Origin: Brevibacillus laterosporus
Lineage (GTDB): Bacteria > Bacillota > Bacilli > Brevibacillales > Brevibacillaceae
Reading direction: 5' to 3'
DNA length: 64,000 nt
Assembly (NCBI GenBank): GCA_007833815.1
Contig: CP033464.1
Coordinates: 2,241,501 to 2,305,500, forward strand
Part shown: in pieces, positions 57,420-64,000 of the stretch
Layout of the letters: each line of letters starts with the position of its first letter
Numbering within the stretch: the stretch's first letter is position 1
The notes under the pieces: generated by a model
What the model was told of the DNA's origin: nothing
Seen by the model: the letters and a program-made list of their open reading frames with translations, nothing else
The model's database searches: none
Program-made: the position numbers and the translations under genes

Positions 57420-58421
57420 ATGAAAAAAATGAAACGAACTCTAACAGCATTGCTAACACTATGCTTAGCTGTTTCACTAACTGCATGTTCGGGTGAAACA
57501 ACACCAAAGGAGGGAGCACAGCCTTCCCCAAGCCAGAACCAACCGACTGATTCTGCTTCGGATAACCAAGCAACAGATACTACATTAAAAACCATCTATC
57601 CGCTCAAAGTAAAGGATATGACGGGAGAAGAGTTTACATTTGAAAAAGCCCCAGAGCGCATCGTATCTGTATCTCCAGCTGAAACCGAAACGTTATTTGC
57701 ACTTGGTCTTGAGCAAAAAATCACGGGTGTTTCGGATTACGATGACTATCCAGCATCTGTAAAGGATAAGCCTAAGATGGGTAGCATAATGGCTCCAAAC
57801 GTAGAATCCATTTTGGCTGCAAAACCGGACATTGTATTCTCAGGAATTTCAATGAAAGAAGAGACTGTAAAGAAATTCCGTGAGCTTGGTGTAAAAATCT
57901 TTAAAGTAGAACCTAAGACGTATGATGATGTGATTGCGAATATTGAATTGTATGGAAAAATCACAGATCGTCAGGCTGAAGCGAAGAAAGTAGTTGACGA
58001 ACTTAAAAAGACGTGGGACGAGATTCAAGCTGTGGTAAAGGATATTAACCAGAAAAAGAAAGTTTATATTGAATTTGCTCCAGGCTGGACGGTCGGTAAA
58101 GGTGAATTTTTAAACCAAATGATAGAGCTTGCTGGTGGAATCAACGTGGCTGCTGACACTCAAGGTTGGGTGCAAATTAATGAAGAGACCATTATTAAGC
58201 AAAATCCTGATGTTATTCTCTATACACTGGGTGTAGTGGACACCAAGACCAACCAATCCTTGGAAGACATTATTCGTTTGCGTAAAGGCTGGAGTGGGAT
58301 TGAGGCGGTTAAAAATAACACAGTAGTTGGTCTAGATCAGAATGTCATCAGTCGTCCTGGACCACGCCTCGCAGAAGGTCTAAAAACAATAGCAAAAGCA
58401 ATTTATCCTGATAAATTTTAA
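57420..58421 (+). CDS. ABC importer substrate-binding lipoprotein (BtuF/FecB type)
   Basis: 333 residues: signal peptide with lipobox LTAC (about residue 23), a Thr/Pro/Gln linker, and two lobes of a type III binding protein (FTFEKAPERIVSVSPAETET, ALGLEQKITGVSDYDDYPAS, KPDIVFSGISMKEETV, YIEFAPGWTVGKGEFLNQMI). Single helical hinge as in BtuF/FecB. Substrate cannot be fixed; SPAETETLFALGL...GVSDYDDYP is close to cobalamin-binding BtuF proteins, siderophore being the alternative. ATG follows GAGAGGA. First gene of a three-gene importer operon. Confidence 0.85.
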   Translation: MKKMKRTLTALLTLCLAVSLTACSGETTPKEGAQPSPSQNQPTDSASDNQATDTTLKTIYPLKVKDMTGEEFTFEKAPERIVSVSPAETETLFALGLEQKITGVSDYDDYPASVKDKPKMGSIMAPNVESILAAKPDIVFSGISMKEETVKKFRELGVKIFKVEPKTYDDVIANIELYGKITDRQAEAKKVVDELKKTWDEIQAVVKDINQKKKVYIEFAPGWTVGKGEFLNQMIELAGGINVAADTQGWVQINEETIIKQNPDVILYTLGVVDTKTNQSLEDIIRLRKGWSGIEAVKNNTVVGLDQNVISRPGPRLAEGLKTIAKAIYPDKF

Positions 58422-58442
58422 GTAAGTGGGGCTGACCTCTAG

Positions 58443-59555
58443 ATGAGTACAAATAACGCTTACGGACAGATGATAGGGACAAAAGGAATGACAGCGGGAG
58501 CAGTGGGAATGATGCTGCTCCTGTTGTCTGTTGTGGCTAGTTTAGCCATTGGTTCTGTGATGTTACCGATGGGAGAGATTACCCGCATTTTATTGCACCA
58601 GCTTCCTGGGGTTAACTCGCTTATTCCAGTTACATGGGATGAATCCTCCACACAGATTATGTTGAACGTCAGATTGCCAAGGGTGATATTGGCTTTATTA
58701 GTAGGGGCTTCCCTTGGGATAGCGGGTGCCGCGTTTCAAGGTGTTTTACGTAATCCACTAGCAGATCCTTACACACTTGGGGTATCGTCTGGCGCTTCGG
58801 TTGGGGCGGCCATACTCATTTACTTTGGCTTGCAATATACTTGGCTAGGACAGTGGACAGTACCGTTGACTGCCTTTGTCACCGGGGTTTGTACATTAGT
58901 AATCGTGTTGCAGATGGCACGAGAAAACGGAAAGATTCCCATTGAGACGTTGATTTTATCTGGAGTGGTCATGCAAGCATTTCTAGGCTCCATTGTTTCA
59001 TTTCTCGTCGCAATGTCTAAGCAAACCATTAATGAAATTTTATTTTGGGTGATGGGGAGTCTGGCTTTGCGAGGCTGGTCATTTACAGGAGTTTTATTGC
59101 CTTATTTTGTTGTCGGACTCCTTGTTTTATTTGCATATGCCCGACCCCTAAATATGCTCGCATTGGGAGAGAGGCAAGCGGGACATCTAGGTTTGCATGT
59201 AGAACGGACGAAATGGATCGTGCTACTGACAGCTACGCTTGTAACGGCAGCCGCTGTGTCTGTGTCTGGTGTGATTGGTTTTGTTGGATTGGTCGTTCCG
59301 CATTTACTACGGATGATCATTGGGGCTGATTATCGGTTATTGATTCCCATGTCTGCTATAGGTGGAGCTATTTATGTATTGTGGGCAGATACCATTGCTC
59401 GCACGTTGCTTGCTCCGACAGAAATTCCACTTGGTGTGGTAACCGCCTTCATTGGCGCACCGTTCTTTGCCATGCTACTGATCCGTAATAAACGGAAGCG
59501 TAGGGGGGATGATGCTGATGAAGAACAGGGGACACCAAGTAAAGTCAGCAAGTAA
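58443..59555 (+). CDS. FecCD/BtuC-type permease
   Basis: 370 residues with about ten hydrophobic helices. Family marks: LPRVILALLVGASLGIAGAA (N-terminal coupling), NPLADPYTLGVSSGASVGAA, ETLILSGVV and GFVGLVVPHLLRMIIGADYR with the coupling helix for the ATPase. It forms the homodimeric channel for the substrate delivered by the lipoprotein. It lies 21 nt after it; the 3' end overlaps the ATPase gene by 47 nt. Confidence 0.9.
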   Translation: MSTNNAYGQMIGTKGMTAGAVGMMLLLLSVVASLAIGSVMLPMGEITRILLHQLPGVNSLIPVTWDESSTQIMLNVRLPRVILALLVGASLGIAGAAFQGVLRNPLADPYTLGVSSGASVGAAILIYFGLQYTWLGQWTVPLTAFVTGVCTLVIVLQMARENGKIPIETLILSGVVMQAFLGSIVSFLVAMSKQTINEILFWVMGSLALRGWSFTGVLLPYFVVGLLVLFAYARPLNMLALGERQAGHLGLHVERTKWIVLLTATLVTAAAVSVSGVIGFVGLVVPHLLRMIIGADYRLLIPMSAIGGAIYVLWADTIARTLLAPTEIPLGVVTAFIGAPFFAMLLIRNKRKRRGDDADEEQGTPSKVSK

Positions 59556-60429
59556 ACAACAGTATAATCGTGTTCAAGCCACGTATTCTAACCATCAAAA
59601 GTCTTTGCGAGAAGAACAGACTGATCCTGTCATTTCTGTTTGTGATGTCTCCCATCGTTACGGAAATCAATCGGTCTTGCAACAGATCTCACTTGGCATT
59701 AAGGCAGGTGAGTGGGTAGGTATTATTGGGCCGAATGGCAGTGGCAAATCCACTTTGTTATCTTTGATGTCACGAGCGGAGACACCATCTACTGGACAGG
59801 TTCTCGTATATGGTAGAGATATCAAGTCATACGGACGTAAAGACTTATCACGACATATGGCTGTTCTCCAACAGGAAACGATTCCTCCGATTCATTACAC
59901 TGTGCAAGAAGTCGTGGAAATGGGGCGTTTTCCTTATCAATCATGGTGGGGAACGGAAGCAGAGGACAGCGGACCATTTATTGAGAGCATCATGGAGCGA
60001 TTGCAGTTGAAGACGCTGGCAGATAGAAGACTAGATCAATTGAGTGGAGGACAGCGTCAGCGTGCGGCCTTGGCCAAATTAATGGCCCAGTCGCCTAGCA
60101 TCGTGCTGTTAGATGAACCAACCACTTACCTAGATATTCATTATCAGGTGCAATTTATGGACGTGGTGCGGGAGTGGCAACAGGATTGTGGAGTAACAGT
60201 CGTTTCTGTTTTGCACGATCTTAATTTAGCTGCTTTATACTGTGATCGTATTATCGTGCTACATGATGGTAAGATTTCGGCTGAGGGAACACCGTCAGAA
60301 ATGATGACCTCTGAGCGACTTGCTAACGTTTTTCAGGTAAATACAGCGGTTGTTCCTCATCCAGAGACAAATCGACCACAAGTGCTAGTTTGTCCAAAAC
60401 AGCGAGCAGAAAAGCTGACAACCAAATGA
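59509..60429 (+). CDS. ABC importer ATPase (FecE/BtuD type)
   Basis: 306 residues. Walker A GPNGSGKSTLL (about residue 76), Q-loop LQQETIPPIHYTVQEVVEMG, signature LSGGQRQRAALAKLMAQSP, Walker B VLLDEPTTYLDIHYQ, and switch His in SVLHDLNLAALYCDR. The start has ATGATGCTGATG after AGGGGGG; any of three Met may be used. It energises uptake with the permease at 58443. A terminator follows at 60510. Confidence 0.9.
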   Translation: MMLMKNRGHQVKSASKQQYNRVQATYSNHQKSLREEQTDPVISVCDVSHRYGNQSVLQQISLGIKAGEWVGIIGPNGSGKSTLLSLMSRAETPSTGQVLVYGRDIKSYGRKDLSRHMAVLQQETIPPIHYTVQEVVEMGRFPYQSWWGTEAEDSGPFIESIMERLQLKTLADRRLDQLSGGQRQRAALAKLMAQSPSIVLLDEPTTYLDIHYQVQFMDVVREWQQDCGVTVVSVLHDLNLAALYCDRIIVLHDGKISAEGTPSEMMTSERLANVFQVNTAVVPHPETNRPQVLVCPKQRAEKLTTK

Positions 60430-60509
60430 GTAAGTAAGCATTTCATTCCCCTCAAGTATCTCTTGCTCAAAACGACTAGATAATGGAGAAGCGTGTTGGA
60501 ATAGCAGAA

Positions 60510-60549
60510 ACCCCCAAACAGATTTTACTATCCGTTTGGGGATTTTTGT
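60510..60549. terminator. Bidirectional terminator
   Basis: CCCCAAAC (60512-60519) pairs with GTTTGGGG (60534-60541), with T-run on one side and A-run on the other. It separates the importer operon and the convergent methyltransferase-csaB operon. Confidence 0.8.
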
Positions 60550-60550
60550 A

Positions 60551-61399
60551 TTATTTCTTTTGATAAACACAAACGACCATCTTCACAAAATACTCACGGA
60601 ACAAGGACGTTTTTGCTAAATTAGCTACTACATTGCGCAAAGGCATTTCCTTTTCATAAACAGCAGGGTAGTGCACGCCTTTTTGAATGTTACGGAAACG
60701 TCTGATCGTCATGCGATTGATATACGAAAAGTACTCGGAACCATCTGGACGCTTGCTAATCCGAAAGCCTAAACGATCCTTTCCGTCTGGCAAATCTTGA
60801 ACGAGTTTGCGATAAGCATCGATTAAGGTTTGCTCAGAAAAGAAGGAATGTACCCACGGAAATCCGATTGCATCTGACAAGTGAGCACCATATGGATGGT
60901 AATATGGCGGGAAGTTAATGTAGAGATGACCGCCCTTTTTTAAAACACGGAAACATTCTTCCAGCGTTTTCTCTGGATTATCTACGTGTTCCATTGCATC
61001 GTTCATGATGATCGTATCGAACGTCTCATCTTCAAATAACATCTTTGATGCATCACCCGTCATGAATGAAGCTATGTTATCCAAGCCCTTTTCCCGAGCA
61101 AAGGCATTACCTTCTTCAGCATAATGAGGTACGATGTCAATTCCTATGATCTTTTTTGGACCAAACGTAGCGTAGTAGCATGTTTTACCACCACCGCCAC
61201 AACCGATATCAAGCACGGTTTTATCTTTAAACATTTCTTCCTGAGAATGGAACGGCAAGAAGAATTGAATGGTCTGATCACCCTTGCGGAATTGCCATTC
61301 GGTATAGCTCATTTTACCGTCATTCGCTAGATTAAACGGATGAACGGGCAAAGGAAACATTTTATTTAATGTGATAAGTAATGACGAAGAGAGTGACAA
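60551..61399 (-). CDS. SAM-dependent methyltransferase (class I)
   Basis: About 282 residues from a TTG at 61399, 9 nt after GTAAGGAGG; the upstream TTG at 61423 lacks a site. SAM motif VLDIGCGGGGKTCYYA, then IIGIDIVPHYAEEG, DNIASFMTGDASKMLF, FDTIIMNDAMEHVDNPEKTL and LKKGGHLYINFPPYYHPYG are typical Methyltransf_11 enzymes of glycan/small-molecule synthesis. It follows csaB by 31 nt on the same strand, so it may modify a cell-wall polymer. Substrate unknown. Confidence 0.85.
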   Translation of the reverse strand: MSLSSSLLITLNKMFPLPVHPFNLANDGKMSYTEWQFRKGDQTIQFFLPFHSQEEMFKDKTVLDIGCGGGGKTCYYATFGPKKIIGIDIVPHYAEEGNAFAREKGLDNIASFMTGDASKMLFEDETFDTIIMNDAMEHVDNPEKTLEECFRVLKKGGHLYINFPPYYHPYGAHLSDAIGFPWVHSFFSEQTLIDAYRKLVQDLPDGKDRLGFRISKRPDGSEYFSYINRMTIRRFRNIQKGVHYPAVYEKEMPLRNVVANLAKTSLFREYFVKMVVCVYQKK

Positions 61400-61430
61400 G
61401 ATCTTTTGCCTCCTTACAAACAAACGACAA

Positions 61431-62534
61431 TTATTTCTTACTGGCCAACGCTTGTAGAACTAATTCGCTACTTTTCATAGCTTCCGCTTTAAGCATGTCA
61501 GCTTTTTCACGGATGATTGCTTGCTCGCGATCTAGATGCTGCATACGATCATCAAGTAGTGTAAGCAATTGTTCTGATGTCAAATCCTTGATATGGCCCG
61601 CACAGGTCATGCCTGCACGTTCCACAAAACGGTCAATTTTAGGATCATAGGAAATCCCGATAAACGGAATGTGAAGCATACAAGCAAGGATCAAAGAATG
61701 AAGCCTCATCCCCACCACGTAATCCGCTTGCTTTAAGATGCACATAATGTCATGAAAAGGGACATGCTCTTTTAGCATAGCCGCACCCTTATAACGCATC
61801 GCCTCCATAATGTCTTCAGAAGGGGCGATATCGCTCGGGAAATGCATCGGTAGAAACAGCACGTTCCAGCCGCGTTCCTGATAATAATCCGCTGCATCGG
61901 CAATCACCTGTTTAAAACGCGCTTCCGTTTTCCAATCACGAACGGAAAAGATCACAAGCGGTCGGGATGAATCTTCGAACATAGGTGATACCAGCTCAGC
62001 GCCTCGCTCATCTGAAATATCTTCAGGATGAATGGTGAGTGCAGGGTCCGCCGTAACATACAATGGAGCCTTGGTCACTCCACAAGCTTTAAAATCTTCA
62101 CCAGATTCATGGTCGCGCACTGTAATTACATCTACATGATTCACGACTGTTTTAATCATGGATCGGCTAAACGATTTTAGGATGGGACCGAAGCCTTGGG
62201 CATAAAATACGACGGGTTTTCCTAACAATTTGGCAATCGTAACGATCCCTAGATAATAGAGTACACTGCGGGGACTAGTAACGTCTTGCATTAACGTACC
62301 GCCACCCATCACCAACAGGTCGCTTTGTTTTAATTCTCGCACAATCGTAGAGAGTTTCCAACGATTATGGGCGGATATCCCAAATAGCGATGTTGTCCGC
62401 TCAGGCGTATTTGACAACACGGATAGGGAAATATTCGGTTGTTCTCGTCTGAGCGAGGTAATGATTCCATATAAAACAACATCGTCCCCGGCATTGTTAA
62501 AGCCGTAATATCCGGAGATGAGAATTCGCGACAT
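61431..62534 (-). CDS. csaB: Polysaccharide pyruvyl transferase CsaB
   Basis: 367 residues. MSRILISGYYGFNNAGDDVV, DLLVMGGGTLMQDVTSPRSV, GKPVVFYAQGFGPI, DVITVRDHESGEDF and YVVGMRLHSLILACMLHIPF with the H and R residues of the active site define the pyruvyl transferase family; the SGYYGFNNAGDD start is typical of CsaB. It adds ketal-pyruvate to the secondary cell-wall polymer, the ligand of SLH domains that hold S-layer proteins. ATG follows AGAAGGTTCTC. First gene of a two-gene operon with the methyltransferase. Confidence 0.9.
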   Translation of the reverse strand: MSRILISGYYGFNNAGDDVVLYGIITSLRREQPNISLSVLSNTPERTTSLFGISAHNRWKLSTIVRELKQSDLLVMGGGTLMQDVTSPRSVLYYLGIVTIAKLLGKPVVFYAQGFGPILKSFSRSMIKTVVNHVDVITVRDHESGEDFKACGVTKAPLYVTADPALTIHPEDISDERGAELVSPMFEDSSRPLVIFSVRDWKTEARFKQVIADAADYYQERGWNVLFLPMHFPSDIAPSEDIMEAMRYKGAAMLKEHVPFHDIMCILKQADYVVGMRLHSLILACMLHIPFIGISYDPKIDRFVERAGMTCAGHIKDLTSEQLLTLLDDRMQHLDREQAIIREKADMLKAEAMKSSELVLQALASKK

Positions 62535-62673
62535 GAGAGAACCTTCTTTCTATTCAAACGTACTGGTAACGTAACTGATAAGTAGTATACAATCATAGGT
62601 GCCGTTTTCTAATTTGGGCACATCCTCAAGTATAATCGAGAGGCAACAGGTAAGTAAAGCCAGGGCGTCAGAA

Positions 62674-62790
62674 CTACATGATATAGTAGATTCCCGCAGC
62701 AAGTAGCAACACACTAAGCACGATAAAGCCGATCATTACATACAGGATGCCTTTGTTTTTTCGTCTTCGATAGAAAAACTCATCAAACAT
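62674..62790 (-). CDS. Small single-pass membrane protein
   Basis: A 38-residue ORF: MFDEFFYRRRKNKGILYVMI followed by the rest of one transmembrane helix (GFIVLSVLLLAAGIYYIM). ATG follows AGAGAGGGGTC at good spacing. A basic head and one helix are typical of small stress or sporulation membrane proteins. It is divergent from the PrmA-like gene. Function unknown. Confidence 0.7.
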   Translation of the reverse strand: MFDEFFYRRRKNKGILYVMIGFIVLSVLLLAAGIYYIM

Positions 62791-62887
62791 CGTGTAGACC
62801 CCTCTCTTTGAACACGCTCCAATATCGTTCATATTACCATGTCTACACTAGAATATGCTAGATTTTTGCCAGAAAGGAACTTGTTGC

Positions 62888-63823
62888 ATGACAAAATATT
62901 GGATGAAATATACGCTTTCCCTACCAGGAGAAATGGAGGAGATTTTCTCCTATACCATTATGGAAACGAACTACACACTGGGCTGGATTGAGCCACAAGT
63001 AGAGGTGATTACGACTGACAACGGCTACGATTATGCGGAATTGACTGAGAAACCGATGACAGCGTATCTTTTTGAACCACTAACGACCACTGAGCAAGAA
63101 CAGACAGCTACACTACAAAGCTATCTCGCTCAATGGGAAGACAAGATTAGAATGACAGCTATTGAAAAAGTAGAAGAGGAGAACGAATCGTGGAAAGACG
63201 AGTTTACCTCCATACAAATAGGAGATTGGCTCATAGCGCCCTCTTGGGAGGATGCTAAGGTAGTAGAGCAGGCAGAGCATGTACTCTACATTGATCCGGG
63301 TGCTGCTTTTGGAACGGGATACCATGGAACGACACAAGATAGTTTGCGTTGTTTACAAGAGAGCGAATTAGCAGGAAAAACTATTTTGGACGTGGGCGCG
63401 GGTTCAGGAATTCTCTCTATCTTCAGCTTGTTAAATGGAGCTGCACATCCCGTGTATGCAGCAGATATCAACCTGGAAACCGATTTTCAACTAAAGCACA
63501 ATCTGGCGCTCAATCAGTTATCCGAGCAATCCGTCGAGGTGTTGGTAGGTGATGCGTCCGTAGATGAACGTCTATTGTCCTTGGAAAAGCATTTTGATTT
63601 TATCTTCATTAATATCGGTGGAGAAGAAGTGATCGAAATGTTACCGCTAGTTAAACGTACCATCAAGCCAACGGGTCGCTTGGTTCTGTCTGGAATAGTG
63701 GAATGGATTCTGCCAAAAGTAGTGGAAGTCTATGAGCAAGCAGGGTTTTATGTAATGGAACAAAAACAGAGCGAAGAATGGGTGACACTCTTATTGGAAT
63801 TGTGCGACAATAAAGGGAAATAG
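62888..63823 (+). CDS. PrmA-like class I methyltransferase
   Basis: 311 residues from ATG 62888 after AGAAAGGAA; the frame upstream to 62855 is unused. The SAM domain begins DPGAAFGTGYHGTTQDSLRC, then TILDVGAGSGILSIFSLLNG, VYAADINLETDF, FDFIFINIGGEEVIEMLPLV and VLSGIVEWILPKVVEVYEQA. DPG.AFGTG.H.TT is the signature of ribosomal protein L11 methyltransferase. The N-terminal half is more divergent than PrmA, so it may act on another protein. It is followed 23 nt later by the thiolase gene. Confidence 0.8.
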   Translation: MTKYWMKYTLSLPGEMEEIFSYTIMETNYTLGWIEPQVEVITTDNGYDYAELTEKPMTAYLFEPLTTTEQEQTATLQSYLAQWEDKIRMTAIEKVEEENESWKDEFTSIQIGDWLIAPSWEDAKVVEQAEHVLYIDPGAAFGTGYHGTTQDSLRCLQESELAGKTILDVGAGSGILSIFSLLNGAAHPVYAADINLETDFQLKHNLALNQLSEQSVEVLVGDASVDERLLSLEKHFDFIFINIGGEEVIEMLPLVKRTIKPTGRLVLSGIVEWILPKVVEVYEQAGFYVMEQKQSEEWVTLLLELCDNKGK

Positions 63824-63846
63824 TTGCACATCTAAGGAGGAGTAGC

Positions 63847-64000
63847 ATGGCAGAGCCTATCGTAATCGTCGCAGCAAAACGGACGCCAATCGGAACATTT
63901 GGCGGCATGTTTCAAGATGTATCAGCGCGTAAATTAGCTGAACTAACGATTCGTGACATCATGGATACAACAGGAATTGACCCAGCGCAGATTGATGAAG
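63847..64000 (+). CDS. Acetyl-CoA acetyltransferase (thiolase), 5' part
   Basis: Starts at ATG after TAAGGAGGAG and runs off the window. MAEPIVIVAAKRTPIGTFGG followed by MFQDVSARKLAELTIRDIMD is the thiolase N-terminus (xxAxRTPIGxFxG). The active-site Cys would lie beyond the edge. Likely condenses or cleaves acetoacetyl-CoA. Confidence 0.85.
   Translation, partial: MAEPIVIVAAKRTPIGTFGGMFQDVSARKLAELTIRDIMDTTGIDPAQIDE

Noticed and set aside
1-64000. rRNA or tRNA genes
   Set aside because: I saw no rRNA segment and no cloverleaf with a TTCGAATC-type arm in a suitable context; a covariance scan was not possible.

Overview
The window is low-GC Gram-positive (Bacillota) chromosome, most like Brevibacillus (laterosporus-type) or a close Paenibacillaceae relative. 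I infer this from strong AGGAGG ribosome sites, frequent TTG/GTG starts, a CsaB-type pyruvyl transferase (used for S-layer anchoring in this group), and YolD-like and IS1182/IS3-type elements. The taxonomic call is from gene content only.

Region 1 (1-27.2 kb) is a contractile-injection-like locus with its own signalling set. Left of a shared promoter region (3482-3883) are a thioredoxin-like protein, a Ser/Thr kinase and a secreted/membrane VWA protein. To the right, in one direction, lie a sheath-like protein, an Hcp-like tube protein, a DnaJ protein, a membrane FHA protein, a zinc-ribbon FHA protein, a PP2C phosphatase, a membrane PP2C-like pseudophosphatase with TPRs, two unrecognised structural candidates, an Hsp70/actin-like ATPase, a fibre/baseplate-like protein, an EagR-like chaperone candidate, a VgrG-like spike, a pentapeptide-repeat protein, an Imm11-like protein, a DUF4280 (PAAR-like) tip and a 1973-residue VgrG-Rhs fusion whose C-terminus resembles the colicin E3 rRNase. 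The kinase/FHA/phosphatase trio recalls the threonine-phosphorylation pathway that triggers Proteobacterial T6SS. However, no TssJLM membrane complex and no ClpV-type AAA+ ATPase is present, so this is neither a classical T6SS nor a typical eCIS.

Region 2 (27.2-56.6 kb) is an archive of silent Rhs tips. At least eight promoterless Rhs 3' fragments, nearly identical in their core DNA, each run past the conserved PLGLAGLG boundary into a different toxin tip, usually followed by an immunity gene. Tips include a polymorphic-type-17-like domain, a tip whose immunity protein ends in a barstar-like domain, two ART-like tips, two related ParB/Srx-like tips, a second tip with the colicin E3 D..HG..E motif, and an HNH nuclease. 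Orphan or broken immunity genes (two Im9-like, Imm48-like, SUKH-3-like), VgrG and DUF4280 scraps, a NADAR-type antitoxin stub, two IS1182-like copies plus a fragment, one IS3-type element and several repeated short elements are interspersed. The layout suits tip replacement in the main VgrG-Rhs gene by recombination.

Region 3 (56.7-64 kb) is ordinary chromosome: a YcdB/PepSY-like fragment, a BtuFCD/FecBCD-type ABC importer behind an attenuator-like leader, a convergent csaB-methyltransferase operon, a tiny membrane protein, a PrmA-like methyltransferase and the start of a thiolase gene.
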